Assembly: GCF_002019595.1 (NCBI RefSeq)
Contig: NZ_KV917369.1
Span: 1,512,417-1,576,416, forward strand
DNA length: 64,000 nt
Reading direction: 5' to 3'
Source of the DNA: Priestia abyssalis
GTDB lineage: Bacteria; Bacillota; Bacilli; Bacillales; Bacillaceae_H
Both the position numbers and the translations under genes were made by a program. Shown piece by piece: positions 1-8,820 of this stretch (its first letter is position 1; every line of letters starts with the position of its first letter). The notes under the pieces were generated by a model. It was not told the origin of the DNA and did no database searches. It was given only the letters and a program-made list of their open reading frames with translations.

Positions 1-759
1 CTGTATTTATGGACACACGATCCTTTTTGGGGAATGGTCGTCGGATTGGGGGCATTGTTGAACTTGTTTAACCTTCTCCCTGTTTCTCCGCTTGATGGAG
101 GCCGGATTGTCACCGTGTTGTCTACGAAAATATGGTTTGTTGGACTTCTTGCTTTGATTCCGCTCATGATTATCGATCCGAGCGCGATTTTGGTATTGAT
201 TTTTATCATCGGGCTTATTACATGGTGGCAGCGCGTACGGGAAAACTATGAACTTTCCGTCACAAAAGGAGAGCTGTCCATTTTGGAAGAGGCGCAATCG
301 GTTTATGGATCGATGGAAGAGAATAAAAGTGTATATGAACCGATTCGTTCTGCCGAGTGGAGCGAATACAAAGAACGAATGGCAACTGCTTATCGATTAA
401 AAGGAAAGCAGGTTCTACTCAAATCTGAAGAGACGAAATCCTTTTATTTTCCTTTCCTCCAGGATGACAAGAAAAAAGAAAAAGCGCTTTTGCAGTTCCA
501 GAAAGAACAGTATCAGCGATTGGTCCGTGTATTGGAGAACGAGGACGAATGGGATAAAGATTATGAAGAGCTAAGCCATATCCAAAAAGAGATTGAAGAG
601 AGAGAGAAAAAAGTTGAAAAGCTAAAAACATATTATTTAACAACGACAAAAGAAAAATGGCTCGGTTTGGCTGCCTACTTATTACTGCTCGTTGTATTGG
701 GAGGATTTTATCTGTTCGGTACCAATATTATGAGTGAAATAGGCCCATTCATCAGTTGA
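1..759 (+). CDS. Site-2 protease family (M50) membrane metalloprotease, 5' truncated by window
   Basis: The open frame runs in from the left edge (codons before the first ATG at 34 are open), so the N-terminus with the HExxH site is missing. The visible part starts with a membrane segment carrying N-LL-PVSPLDGGR, the second zinc-ligand motif of M50 intramembrane proteases. Further hydrophobic segments follow, then a charged coiled-coil-like region (about residues 140-205) and a last transmembrane helix near the C-terminus. By family, it would cleave membrane-embedded substrates; the substrate is unknown. It converges on the small genes at 982-1384, with a family A repeat between them. The family is clear, the specific role is not. 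Confidence 0.8.
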   Translation: MYLWTHDPFWGMVVGLGALLNLFNLLPVSPLDGGRIVTVLSTKIWFVGLLALIPLMIIDPSAILVLIFIIGLITWWQRVRENYELSVTKGELSILEEAQSVYGSMEENKSVYEPIRSAEWSEYKERMATAYRLKGKQVLLKSEETKSFYFPFLQDDKKKEKALLQFQKEQYQRLVRVLENEDEWDKDYEELSHIQKEIEEREKKVEKLKTYYLTTTKEKWLGLAAYLLLLVVLGGFYLFGTNIMSEIGPFIS

Positions 760-848
760 CGGTCCATATTTTTTCTTCTTTACAATGGAAATGAATCATA
801 AAGATACTTTGCCGCTTTCTTACATCTTAGTGGCAATCTTTTCAAATG

Positions 849-990
849 GCTGTTCCCTATGCCTTGAATATGCAACAACATTTTTTTCTGAAAGGACCCG
901 TCACTGAAAATCCTTCATTTTATTGGATCGTGATGACGGGTCCTTCAGGAGGGTGACGAAAAGGTTTTTTAAACCTTTTCGTCACCCTCT
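849..990. repeat. Family A double-hairpin repeat, copy A1
   Basis: A CTGTTCCCTATG-like head is followed by hairpin 1 (AAGGACCCGTCA with TGACGGGTCCTT) and hairpin 2 (GAGGGTGACGAAAAGG with its complement, 948-990). It lies between convergent genes. The stop codon of the minus-strand gene at 982-1137 is inside hairpin 2. Confidence 0.8.
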
Positions 991-1137
991 TAGTTCAGTT
1001 TTATCGTTTTGATCTTTGTTGTGCTTGTTGCCCTTGCTGTTGTCCCCGCTTGTGATTTCCGCACCCATCTCTACTAGTTGATGCTGTAATTTCGGGTTGC
1101 TTTGATTCTGGCTTCCGCGGTTATATTTTTTCGTCAT
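982..1137 (-). CDS. Small hydrophilic protein, 51 aa
   Basis: This short frame starts MTKKYNRGSQ and is rich in Asn, Gln, Lys and Ser. GAGG precedes the ATG at 1137 by about 9 nt. It is 7 nt downstream of the DUF3892 gene on the same strand, so the two are probably co-transcribed. The TGA is supplied by the hairpin 2 arm of repeat A1. Composition resembles minor small spore proteins, but I recognise no family. Confidence 0.6.
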   Translation of the reverse strand: MTKKYNRGSQNQSNPKLQHQLVEMGAEITSGDNSKGNKHNKDQNDKTELRG

Positions 1138-1144
1138 GATGAAC

Positions 1145-1384
1145 TCACTCCTCTTCGAAGGTTGGCAAAGAATCTAAATTGTTTGAGCGATCACTGTCAG
1201 GATTGCTGCGAATATACGTTTCACCGTCTTTGCCGGTAAACGTATTGACACCTTCAATCATTCCCGACTGTACTTGCTGGAGAGCTTCTTCGTACGTTAA
1301 AATGCGTCCTGATGATGTTTTAAATTCCTTCAAATCACCGTCAGCATTTTTTCGAACGGCAATAAATGTTTCTTTTGTATCCAT
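1145..1384 (-). CDS. DUF3892 family protein, 79 aa
   Basis: The pattern I-AVRKN-DGDL, then SGRILTYEEAL, then GVNTFTGKDGETYIRSNPD and NNLDSLP, is typical of the short DUF3892 proteins of Bacillaceae. Function is unknown. A strong GGAGG lies upstream of the start. A shorter relative is encoded at 50272-50442, so the genome carries at least two. Confidence 0.8.
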   Translation of the reverse strand: MDTKETFIAVRKNADGDLKEFKTSSGRILTYEEALQQVQSGMIEGVNTFTGKDGETYIRSNPDSDRSNNLDSLPTFEEE

Positions 1385-1498
1385 AAAGAGTGATCCCTCC
1401 TTTTCAACGTTAGGTTGAGATTCTCCGCCTTAAATTATGCATGAAAAGGATTTAGAGGGACTGAGGCGAATACACTACATGGAAAGGAGAGATAGACA

Positions 1499-2179
1499 AT
1501 GAGCAATTTCGAGTGGCATGAAGAAGCAAGGAAACAATGGGATGACCGAGCGGGCTTTTGGAATAAAAACAGCGAGGAAATGTGGATAGAAGGAAGCAGA
1601 AAAACAATTATTCCGTTTTTGGAACCATACATAGAAAAAGGAAGTTTTATTGTGGATGCAGGATGCGGCGACGGCCTCGGGTCTTATTTATTGGCAAAGA
1701 AAGGTTATCGTGTCACAGGCGTCGATTTATCGAATGAGATGATTGAAAAGGCGAAGGCAAGAACTGATCTAGATTCCTTAACGTTTGTACAAGGAGATTT
1801 GACGAACCTTCCGTTAGAAGAAAAGTCCGCAGATGCGGTCATGGCCATCAACTCATTGGAATGGACGGAAAAACCGATTGATGCTTTGAATGAATTAAAG
1901 CGAATCGTAAAAGATAAAGGACATGCCTGTGTGGGCATATTAGGTCCCACTGCACATCCTCGTGTGAACAGCTACCGCCGTCTTTATGCAGAAAAGGTCA
2001 TCATGAACACGATGATGCCGTGGGAGTTTGAGCAGCTGGCAATGGAAAACGGATGGACAGTTAGGGATGGCCACGGCGTTTATAAACGTGGAGTCAATGA
2101 GAAGCTGCTGGGGAGTTTGCCAAAAGAACTGCAGCAATCATTGACGTTCATGTGGGTGTTTATGCTGCAAAAGAAATAA
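1499..2179 (+). CDS. Class I SAM-dependent methyltransferase, 226 aa
   Basis: Residues 50-80 contain VDAGCGDGLGSYLLAKKGY followed by VTGVDLSNEMIEKAKAR, the SAM-binding motif I and the acidic post-II residue of Rossmann-fold methyltransferases. A cluster of acidic and Asn residues (GDLTNLP, then AINSLEW) fits motifs II-IV of the UbiE/Methyltransf_11 type. The substrate cannot be read from sequence. AAAGGAGAG lies 8 nt before the ATG. It is monocistronic, closed by the terminator at 2238-2271. Confidence 0.85.
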   Translation: MSNFEWHEEARKQWDDRAGFWNKNSEEMWIEGSRKTIIPFLEPYIEKGSFIVDAGCGDGLGSYLLAKKGYRVTGVDLSNEMIEKAKARTDLDSLTFVQGDLTNLPLEEKSADAVMAINSLEWTEKPIDALNELKRIVKDKGHACVGILGPTAHPRVNSYRRLYAEKVIMNTMMPWEFEQLAMENGWTVRDGHGVYKRGVNEKLLGSLPKELQQSLTFMWVFMLQKK

Positions 2180-2237
2180 GTTTCATTTAATGGTTTTTAT
2201 TCTTTGAATTACATGGACAAACTATATAAACAAAAAA

Positions 2238-2271
2238 GACCACACCTTGATAGATGAGGTGTGGTCGCATT
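2238..2271. terminator. Intrinsic terminator, probably bidirectional
   Basis: The 10-bp stem GACCACACCT/AGGTGTGGTC has a preceding A-run and a following T-rich stretch. It lies between the convergent methyltransferase gene and metA. Confidence 0.85.
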
Positions 2272-2357
2272 TTTATCTCGTTCTATCGGGCAGTAAGGCT
2301 TCGGTGTTTAAAGGTTTTTTAGGGTGAAGAATTTGTTGCGGGATTGCAGCGGTCCTC

Positions 2358-3266
2358 TCACTCCCAAACGTAAGGAGTTTCTTGATAAACGTAATAGTTC
2401 AACCAGTTCATAAACAATAAGTACGCATGGGAGCGCCATGTTTTGATTGGCTTATTGTTGGGGTCATTTTCAGGAAAATAATGTACAGGTGCCTGCGCAT
2501 CCATGCCTCTTTGGATATCGCGGATATACTCTTGCTGCAATGTTTCAGCATCATACTCCGGATGTCCTGTAATGAAGATGAACCTCTCATCTTTTGACAT
2601 GACAAGGTATACACCCGCTTCATCGGAATGTGACAGCAGCATCAAGTCAGGATGCTGTTCGATTGCTTCCTTATGGATATCCGTATGACGTGAATGAGGA
2701 GAGCAAAACTGATCATCCAATCCGCGCAACAGTTTAATCGGTTCATCAAGCAAGTGATGGCGAAAAACTCCGGAACATTTTTCGGGTAAATCATATTTTT
2801 CAATTCCGAAATGATGGTACAGGCCGGCCTGTGCTCCCCAGCAAATATGTAAAGTAGAGGTCACATTCGTTTTTGACCAATCCATGATTTCGGATAGCTC
2901 GGGCCAATAGTCGACATGTTCAAAAGGCAGCTGTTCGACAGGTGCGCCTGTAATGATCATGCCGTCATACTTGCGATGTCTAATCTCATTGAAGGTTTTG
3001 TAAAACTGATCAAGATGGATTTGACTTGTCGTTTTTGTTTCATGTGTTGCTGGATATAACAATGTAATATTCACCTGAAGAGGCGAGTTTCCTAGTAATC
3101 TCAGCAATTGTGTTTCCGTTTTTTCTTTTTCAGGCATTAAGTTAAGAATCACAATATTCAATGGACGGATATCTTGAGAAACGGCTCGAAGATCATCCAT
3201 GACGAAAATCCGCTCATTTTCTAAAATGGTTTTGGCAGGCAGTTCGCGCGGGATATTAATGGGCAC
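2358..3266 (-). CDS. metA: Homoserine O-acetyltransferase (MetA type), 302 aa
   Basis: First committed step of methionine synthesis: acylation of the homoserine hydroxyl. Length and sequence match the MetA family. The nucleophile is Cys142 in [11 protein letters not shown], with His235 and Glu237 in TGHPEYD completing the triad. Residue 111 is Glu ([10 protein letters not shown]). In characterised homologues Glu here goes with acetyl-CoA use and Gly with succinyl-CoA, so this is most likely an acetyltransferase despite the historical succinyltransferase name. A good RBS (GGAGG) precedes the start. No SAM riboswitch is visible in the short leader. Confidence 0.93.
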   Translation of the reverse strand: MPINIPRELPAKTILENERIFVMDDLRAVSQDIRPLNIVILNLMPEKEKTETQLLRLLGNSPLQVNITLLYPATHETKTTSQIHLDQFYKTFNEIRHRKYDGMIITGAPVEQLPFEHVDYWPELSEIMDWSKTNVTSTLHICWGAQAGLYHHFGIEKYDLPEKCSGVFRHHLLDEPIKLLRGLDDQFCSPHSRHTDIHKEAIEQHPDLMLLSHSDEAGVYLVMSKDERFIFITGHPEYDAETLQQEYIRDIQRGMDAQAPVHYFPENDPNNKPIKTWRSHAYLLFMNWLNYYVYQETPYVWE

Positions 3267-3453
3267 TAGAAAAACCTCCTTCTATACGTAGCGTGTAAAA
3301 TAATATATCCATTATAAAAATATACAGAAAATTAAGCAATCATGTTTATTTGGAAAATTGATTCTTTTTTGATGTGCCGATTGAAGAATTTGCAAATGAT
3401 TAGCTGTTTGATTATGCTTCATACATAGAAGAAAAGGAAAAGGAACGATAAAA

Positions 3454-3966
3454 ATGTTTGATCCCATTGTGTTTGATAATTTAAAAGTAGTGATTGAAGG
3501 GGAAGTGTATGACCTTGATTTAGAGGGGCATGTGTCGGTCGTAAATCGTGAAGATTACGTCGATCTTGCGCGCTTTTCTCGTGTATACCGCATTTCTTTT
3601 CAACAAACGAGTGCGATAGTGGCTTCCTTACTATTAACAACCCATATCGATCATATCCATGCTGAATTATCCGGAAACAAACAAGTAAAACCGGGGTGTT
3701 TAATTGAAATTGATTTTGTTTTATCGCAAATGAGTAAGTTTACCGACATACAATATGCGAATTATGAGAAACAACTGAGGGCCATTTGGGGAGCAGATAG
3801 AATGATTGAACAGCGAGTCAGTCATCTTATCGGAACAAATGAGTATAAAAATGAAATGAAGATTAAGTTTAACCGCTATATTTATGAAGACCAAGTAGAT
3901 GACATCATTGAAATGGTTGATTATATGTTGGAGACGATTCAGAAATTTAATCATGGACATGGATAA
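3454..3966 (+). CDS. Hypothetical protein, 170 aa
   Basis: Soluble-looking protein of mixed alpha/beta character, with no signal peptide or membrane segment. The start at 3454 follows an AAGGAAAAGGAA ribosome site. It lies divergently from metA and upstream of the glutathione peroxidase gene. I recognise no domain. The C-terminal half (RYIYEDQVDDIIEMVDYM) looks helical and acidic. Confidence 0.65.
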   Translation: MFDPIVFDNLKVVIEGEVYDLDLEGHVSVVNREDYVDLARFSRVYRISFQQTSAIVASLLLTTHIDHIHAELSGNKQVKPGCLIEIDFVLSQMSKFTDIQYANYEKQLRAIWGADRMIEQRVSHLIGTNEYKNEMKIKFNRYIYEDQVDDIIEMVDYMLETIQKFNHGHG

Positions 3967-4015
3967 AGGAAACTTCTATCTGTGTGGATCTTAATGTCTG
4001 TTAATATGGAATAAA
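3963..4015. repeat. Family C repeat, degenerate short copy C1
   Basis: It reads GATAAAGGAAACTTCTATC at the left and TGTTAATATGGAATAA at the right. These match both ends of the full-length family C copies at 39821 and 44721 with the middle missing. Confidence 0.5.
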
Positions 4016-4156
4016 AGAATGAATACAGATAAGTGACGCCTAAGAGCGTTCTTTTTTGCTTTTTCGTCAAAGCCATTTACAATAGAGGAAAAGGAGCAAG
4101 TATGCAGCCGGGCGGATGTTTTTCGGTATGTTTGCTCATGGAAGGAGCAAGAAAAG

Positions 4157-4633
4157 ATGAGCGTCTATTCATATTCTGTTAAGACGATTAAAGGAGAAGA
4201 AGTGTCTCTGGAGCAATATAGAGGAAAAGTACTCGTCATGGTCAATACGGCAAGCAAGTGCGGATTCACGCCGCAATATAAAGGTCTTCAAGAATTGTAT
4301 GAAAAGTATAAAGACCGGGGCGTGGAAATATTGGGCTTTCCTTGCAATCAATTTGGAGGGCAAGAGCCGGGTTCCGAGCAAGAAATTGAATCTTTTTGTG
4401 AGCTGAACTATGGGGTGACCTTCCCGATGTTTGCCAAAGTAGATGTCAAGGGCGACCATGCGGATCCGTTATTTACACATTTAGCAAGCGAAGCTCCGGG
4501 TCTCCTTGGGTCAAAAGGAATCAAATGGAATTTCACGAAGTTTTTAGTGGATAAAGAGGGAGAAGTCGTAAAACGTTTTGCTCCCCAGACTTCACCGGCT
4601 GACCTGGAAAAGGAAATTGAAGCATTGATTTAA
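4157..4633 (+). CDS. bsaA: Glutathione peroxidase-like thiol peroxidase, 158 aa
   Basis: Reduces peroxides with a Cys nucleophile, probably using thioredoxin or another low-molecular thiol. Peroxidatic Cys35 is in [12 protein letters not shown]. The Gln motif is in [11 protein letters not shown], and the Trp-Asn motif ([10 protein letters not shown]) completes the active site. Length is normal for the cytoplasmic Gpx family. The neighbours metA, ypgQ and ypgR match the B. subtilis bsaA neighbourhood. GGAGC lies upstream of the start and a terminator follows. Confidence 0.92.
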   Translation: MSVYSYSVKTIKGEEVSLEQYRGKVLVMVNTASKCGFTPQYKGLQELYEKYKDRGVEILGFPCNQFGGQEPGSEQEIESFCELNYGVTFPMFAKVDVKGDHADPLFTHLASEAPGLLGSKGIKWNFTKFLVDKEGEVVKRFAPQTSPADLEKEIEALI

Positions 4634-4658
4634 AAGAGACAGAGTCCTGTCTCTTTTT
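4632..4658 (+). terminator. Intrinsic terminator after bsaA
   Basis: The stem AAAAGAGACAG/CTGTCTCTTTT has an AGTC loop and a T-run directly after the bsaA stop. Confidence 0.85.
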
Positions 4659-4764
4659 AAATTGCTGGCTGCCAGCGGCCAAACCATTATCCGCTATGTC
4701 TCCAATAAATGATTCTTTCATGATACAATAACGTTGAACTTTAAAAAGAGAATGAGGTTTGAGC

Positions 4765-5409
4765 ATGAATCATGAAATCATATGGCAAACGGAAAAATGG
4801 GTAAAAGAGAAACTTGCTCATGATCATAGCGGCCATGACTGGGAACATATACGAAGAGTGCGGGATAATGCCCTTTATATAGCGAGGCAAGAAGGCGGAG
4901 ATTCCCTTATCATTGAACTCGCAGCTTTGCTTCATGATGTAGTAGACGATAAAGTGGTCGAGGACGTGGAAGCCGCCTATCAGGAGCTGGAGGAATGGCT
5001 GAACGCACAAGGAATCGCTTTTAGAGTGACAGAACAAGTCATACATATTATTTCGACAATGTCTTTTAAAGGAGGAAACCGCCTTCCAATGAGTACACTC
5101 GAAGGGAAAATCGTTCAAGATGCGGATCGTCTCGATGCAATTGGGGCAATTGGAATTGCTCGCACATTCATGTATGCCGGTGCAAAAGGGCATTTAATGT
5201 ATGACAAAGATGTATCAGTACGGGAAACGATGACCGAACAAGAATACCGACAGGGGAAAAGTACGGCGGTTCATCATTTTTATGAAAAGCTATTGAAGCT
5301 TAAGGACTTGATGAATACGAATACAGCTAAGCGACTGGCGGGAGAACGCCATGAATACATGGAGCATTTTTTACAACAATTTATGAAAGAATGGAATGGT
5401 TGGCAATGA
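4765..5409 (+). CDS. ypgQ: HD-domain phosphohydrolase YpgQ, 214 aa
   Basis: Metal-dependent hydrolase. The HD signature is spread as H(18)DHSGHDWEH, then ALLHDVVDD near residue 53, and a distal Asp in QDADRLDAIGAIG. B. subtilis YpgQ is described as a nucleotide pyrophosphohydrolase. ATG 4765 is chosen over the in-frame TTG at 4759 because GAGG at 4754-4757 is 7 nt from the ATG but only 1 nt from the TTG. The stop overlaps the start of the ABC-F gene (ATGA), so the two are translationally coupled. Confidence 0.88.
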   Translation: MNHEIIWQTEKWVKEKLAHDHSGHDWEHIRRVRDNALYIARQEGGDSLIIELAALLHDVVDDKVVEDVEAAYQELEEWLNAQGIAFRVTEQVIHIISTMSFKGGNRLPMSTLEGKIVQDADRLDAIGAIGIARTFMYAGAKGHLMYDKDVSVRETMTEQEYRQGKSTAVHHFYEKLLKLKDLMNTNTAKRLAGERHEYMEHFLQQFMKEWNGWQ

Positions 5410-7301
5410 AGATGTTAACGGTAGAAAACGTGACGAAAACATACGGTGAAAAAGAGCTTTTTCAAAATATTACGTTTACGATTTCGGACCAGGAACGCGC
5501 CGGTTTAATCGGGGTGAACGGAACCGGTAAAACTACTCTCTTAAAAATCATCGCGGGATTGGAATTTGCCGATTCGGGTGACATAACTCATTCAAAAGAT
5601 TATCACGTCAGCTACTTGTCACAACAGCCGGAATTCGATGAAAATCTTGCGGTGATCGAGCAAGTATTCAGCGGGGACACCCCTCTGCTCAGGTTATTAA
5701 AAGATTATGAGTTTGCTTTATATGATCTGGAACAAGATTCTGTAAATGAAGAATATCAAGAGAGATTATATAAACTCCAGCAAAAAATGGATGTTATGAA
5801 TGCATGGGAAACCAATTCAAGTGCCCAGGCGGTTTTAACAAAGCTTGGCATTACGAACATGCGCCAAAAGATGGGGGAGCTATCCGGCGGTCAGAAAAAG
5901 AGGGTAGCACTTGCCCAAGTATTAATTGAAACACCGGATTTGCTCATTTTGGATGAACCGACGAACCACCTTGATTATGAAACGGTCAAATGGCTGGAGG
6001 AATATCTGGCACGCTATCAAGGAGCGCTTCTTCTTGTGACGCATGACCGTTATTTCTTGGACGCGGTGACCAATCGCATTTTCGAGCTGGATAAAGGAAC
6101 ATTGTACAGTTATACAGGGAATTATGGTGCTTTTTTGGAAGCGAAAGCAATCCGGGAGGAGCAAGAGCAAGCGACCCAATCGAAGCTGCACAACTTATAC
6201 CGAAATGAACTCGCATGGATCCGCCGCGGAGCCAAGGCGCGAACCACAAAGCAAAAAGCGAGAATTCAGCGCTTTGAACAATTAGAAACGAAGCTTGATA
6301 AATCCCAATCTGAAAAGTTAGATATGAGTCTGGCAGGAAGCCGATTAGGAAAGCAAGTGTTCGAGTTTAAAGAAGTATATAAATCTTATGATGAGAAGGT
6401 CATTTTAAGAGACTTTACCCATATCGTGAAAAAAAGTGACCGTATTGGGATTGTCGGCTCCAATGGCAGCGGAAAATCAACCCTGTTGAACATGATTGCA
6501 GGCCGCATCCATCCGGACAGCGGGGAGGTCGAGACAGGGCAGACGGTTAAAATCGCGTACTACACACAAGAAAATGATGACATGAATTTGAACCAGCGCA
6601 TGATTGACTACATTAAAGAATCGGCGGAAGTCATTCATACAACAGATGGGAAAACGTTGTCGGCCTCACAAATGCTTGAACGTTTTCTGTTTCCGTCTCA
6701 TACACATGGGACACCGCTTCGTAAACTGTCAGGGGGAGAAAAACGACGTCTCTATCTATTGAAATTGTTGATGACGGCGCCGAACGTTCTTTTACTGGAT
6801 GAGCCGACGAATGATCTGGATACGCAGACGTTAACGGTATTGGAAGATTATTTGGAGGAATTTCCGGGTGTTGTATTGACGGTTTCACATGATCGGTACT
6901 TTTTGGATAAAGTAGCGGATTATTTGTTGGTGTTTGAGGGGAATGGCGCGGTCTCGACGTATTTTGGCGCCTATACCGATTATTTGGAAGATAGGCTTCA
7001 AAAGCAGGCAAAAACCGAAGCGATGCCAAAAGTGAAGGAAGAGAAACCACAGCAGGCAGACAAGCCGAAAAAACGAAAATTGTCTTATAATGAGCAGCGT
7101 GAGTGGGATGAAATCGAAGACAAAATCGCGGCGCTGGAGGAAAAGCTCGAACAAATTGCTGCCGATATCGAAGCATCGGGAAGCAACTATGAAAAAGCGC
7201 ATAACTTAACGCTTGAACAAGAACAAACGAATGAAGAATTGAACAAAATGATGGATCGCTGGGCAGAATTGTCTGAAATTGTGGAAGAAATGCAGAGCTG
7301 A
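5406..7301 (+). CDS. yfmR: ABC-F family ATPase, YfmR/Uup-like, 631 aa
   Basis: Two ABC ATPase domains in one chain without membrane segments. Walker A1 is GVNGTGKTT (residues 36-44), the signature LSGGQKKRVAL, Walker B LLILDEPTNHLD. The second set is GSNGSGKST, LSGGEKRRLYLL and LLLDEPTNDLD. The linker between them and a charged C-terminal coiled coil (about 560-631) are typical of Uup/YfmR. Such proteins bind the ribosomal E site and relieve stalls, including at polyproline. Translation probably begins at ATG 5406, overlapping the ypgQ stop; ATG 5412 is an alternative. The terminator at 7337-7384 ends the unit. Confidence 0.88.
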   Translation: MKMLTVENVTKTYGEKELFQNITFTISDQERAGLIGVNGTGKTTLLKIIAGLEFADSGDITHSKDYHVSYLSQQPEFDENLAVIEQVFSGDTPLLRLLKDYEFALYDLEQDSVNEEYQERLYKLQQKMDVMNAWETNSSAQAVLTKLGITNMRQKMGELSGGQKKRVALAQVLIETPDLLILDEPTNHLDYETVKWLEEYLARYQGALLLVTHDRYFLDAVTNRIFELDKGTLYSYTGNYGAFLEAKAIREEQEQATQSKLHNLYRNELAWIRRGAKARTTKQKARIQRFEQLETKLDKSQSEKLDMSLAGSRLGKQVFEFKEVYKSYDEKVILRDFTHIVKKSDRIGIVGSNGSGKSTLLNMIAGRIHPDSGEVETGQTVKIAYYTQENDDMNLNQRMIDYIKESAEVIHTTDGKTLSASQMLERFLFPSHTHGTPLRKLSGGEKRRLYLLKLLMTAPNVLLLDEPTNDLDTQTLTVLEDYLEEFPGVVLTVSHDRYFLDKVADYLLVFEGNGAVSTYFGAYTDYLEDRLQKQAKTEAMPKVKEEKPQQADKPKKRKLSYNEQREWDEIEDKIAALEEKLEQIAADIEASGSNYEKAHNLTLEQEQTNEELNKMMDRWAELSEIVEEMQS

Positions 7302-7336
7302 TCCATAAGTTAACATCCCTATCTTTCGTGTTTTAC

Positions 7337-7384
7337 GGATGTCCGAAATCAACATGCTTTTGTTGTGAGCGGACATCCTTTTTT
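7337..7384 (+). terminator. Intrinsic terminator after the ABC-F gene
   Basis: GGATGTCCG pairs with CGGACATCC across a 24-nt loop and is followed by seven T residues. Confidence 0.8.
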
Positions 7385-7542
7385 AATAGGCAAGGTTTTA
7401 AATGCAGAGATGTTCAGTTCCAGCTTGTAGCGTATGAAGGGGCTGGACAGGGTGTTTGCGCTTTTCTTTAATCACCGTGTTAGACTTGAAATTTTGATAT
7501 ATGCTACAATTTATTAATCATAAGAGAAAAGGAGACGTCAGC

Positions 7543-8667
7543 ATGAAAATTAAATCCATTGAGCCGACTCCGAGTCCAAATACAATGAAAATTAATTTAG
7601 ACGAAGAATTATCCGGCGGTAAAAGCAACAATTATAATGAAAAAAACGCCGAGGGAGCTCCTCCCGTCATTCAAGATATTTTAAAGATTGAAGGCGTAAA
7701 AGGCGTTTACCACGTCGCTGATTTTTTAGCGGTAGAGCGCAATGCCAAATATGACTGGAAACAAATTTTACCGCAAGTACGCTCCACATTCGGAGAAGAA
7801 CTTTCTGAAACGAACGGCGAGCCAAACACAGTGAACGATCATTTTGGTGAAGTGAAGGTGTTTGTGCAAATGTTCAAAAACATTCCGATGCAGGTAAAAT
7901 TGACCGATGATTTAACGGAGGAGCGGTTCGGACTGCCAGAGCGTTTTAAAAAAGCGATCGTCGAGATGCAAGCCTTGTCCGATAATGTAGTATTAGAGCG
8001 TAAGTGGAAAGAGCAAGGCGTGCGTTACGGCGACTTAAAAGATATTGGCCAGGAAGTAGTCGATGAACTTGCTGCTGCGTATCCGCAAGATCGTTTGGAT
8101 CGGCTTGTGAACGCAGCGAAACAGGAAAAAGAAGGCGAAAAAAACATTCAGCCCCGTCAATCATATGATGTAACGCCGGAGATGTTAGACGAAGAGGATT
8201 GGTCAAAGCGATATGCCCATTTAGAACAAATGAATCCGGCGGTTAACGACTTACCGGTATTGGAAAAAGCCCTTCATGACGAAAAAGCTTCAATCAGACG
8301 ATTAGCTACCGTTTATTTAGGGATGCTGGAAACGAAAGAGGTCCTTCCTTATTTATATAAAGCCCTAAAAGACAAATCGGTAACGGTTCGCCGTACCGCT
8401 GGTGATTGCCTGTCGGATTTGGGGTATGAGGAAGCAATTCCAGAGATGTGTGAAGCGTTGAAGGATAAAAACAAACTAGTCAGATGGCGAGCAGCAATGT
8501 ATTTATATGAAGTCGGAGATAAGACCGCTTTACCTGCTTTAAAAGAAGCAGAACATGATTCTGAGTTTGAAGTGAGCCTGCAAGTTAAAATGGCAATTGC
8601 GAGAATTGAAGGCGGAGAAGAAGCGAAAGGTTCCGTGTGGAAACAGATGACGGAGTCAAGAAAGTAA
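7543..8667 (+). CDS. ypgR: YpgR: Nfu/NifU N-terminal plus HEAT-repeat protein, 374 aa
   Basis: The first 85 residues (IEPTPSPNTMKINLD, then DILKIEGVKGVYHV) are a Nfu N-terminal domain. The C-terminal part (about 235-365) has regular HEAT/PBS-lyase repeats such as DEKASIRRLATVYLGML and DKSVTVRRTAGDCLSDLG. The CxxC of true Nfu proteins is absent, so a scaffold or protein-interaction role is more likely than cluster donation. ATG 7543 follows AAAAGGAG by 8 nt. Length and position match B. subtilis ypgR. Confidence 0.85.
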   Translation: MKIKSIEPTPSPNTMKINLDEELSGGKSNNYNEKNAEGAPPVIQDILKIEGVKGVYHVADFLAVERNAKYDWKQILPQVRSTFGEELSETNGEPNTVNDHFGEVKVFVQMFKNIPMQVKLTDDLTEERFGLPERFKKAIVEMQALSDNVVLERKWKEQGVRYGDLKDIGQEVVDELAAAYPQDRLDRLVNAAKQEKEGEKNIQPRQSYDVTPEMLDEEDWSKRYAHLEQMNPAVNDLPVLEKALHDEKASIRRLATVYLGMLETKEVLPYLYKALKDKSVTVRRTAGDCLSDLGYEEAIPEMCEALKDKNKLVRWRAAMYLYEVGDKTALPALKEAEHDSEFEVSLQVKMAIARIEGGEEAKGSVWKQMTESRK

Positions 8668-8675
8668 AAGAAGAA

Positions 8676-8820
8676 GCTGATCCATAAGGCTATAATAGAT
8701 TAACACAACTAATTTTTAGTGGAAGGCCCCGTAACAAAATCTTTGATTTGCTGGATTTTCAAGGGGGCCTTCCATGAGGAAAACCCAAAAGGACTGATTT
8801 TCGCCTTTTGGGTTTTCCTC
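8676..8820. repeat. Family A double-hairpin repeat, copy A2
   Basis: The head is CTGATCCATAAG. Hairpin 1 is GGAAGGCCCC with GGGGGCCTTCC, and hairpin 2 is GAGGAAAACCCAAAAGG with its complement. It separates convergent ypgR and the deacetylase gene. The deacetylase TGA (8819-8821) overlaps the hairpin 2 edge. Confidence 0.85.

Noticed and set aside
3267..3453. S-box (SAM) riboswitch upstream of metA
   Set aside because: The leader is short and AT-rich, without the conserved stems or a terminator/antiterminator pair.
6631..7176. Long minus-strand ORF opposite the ABC-F gene
   Set aside because: Shadow of the real gene: no RBS, no domain and biased composition from the opposite codons.
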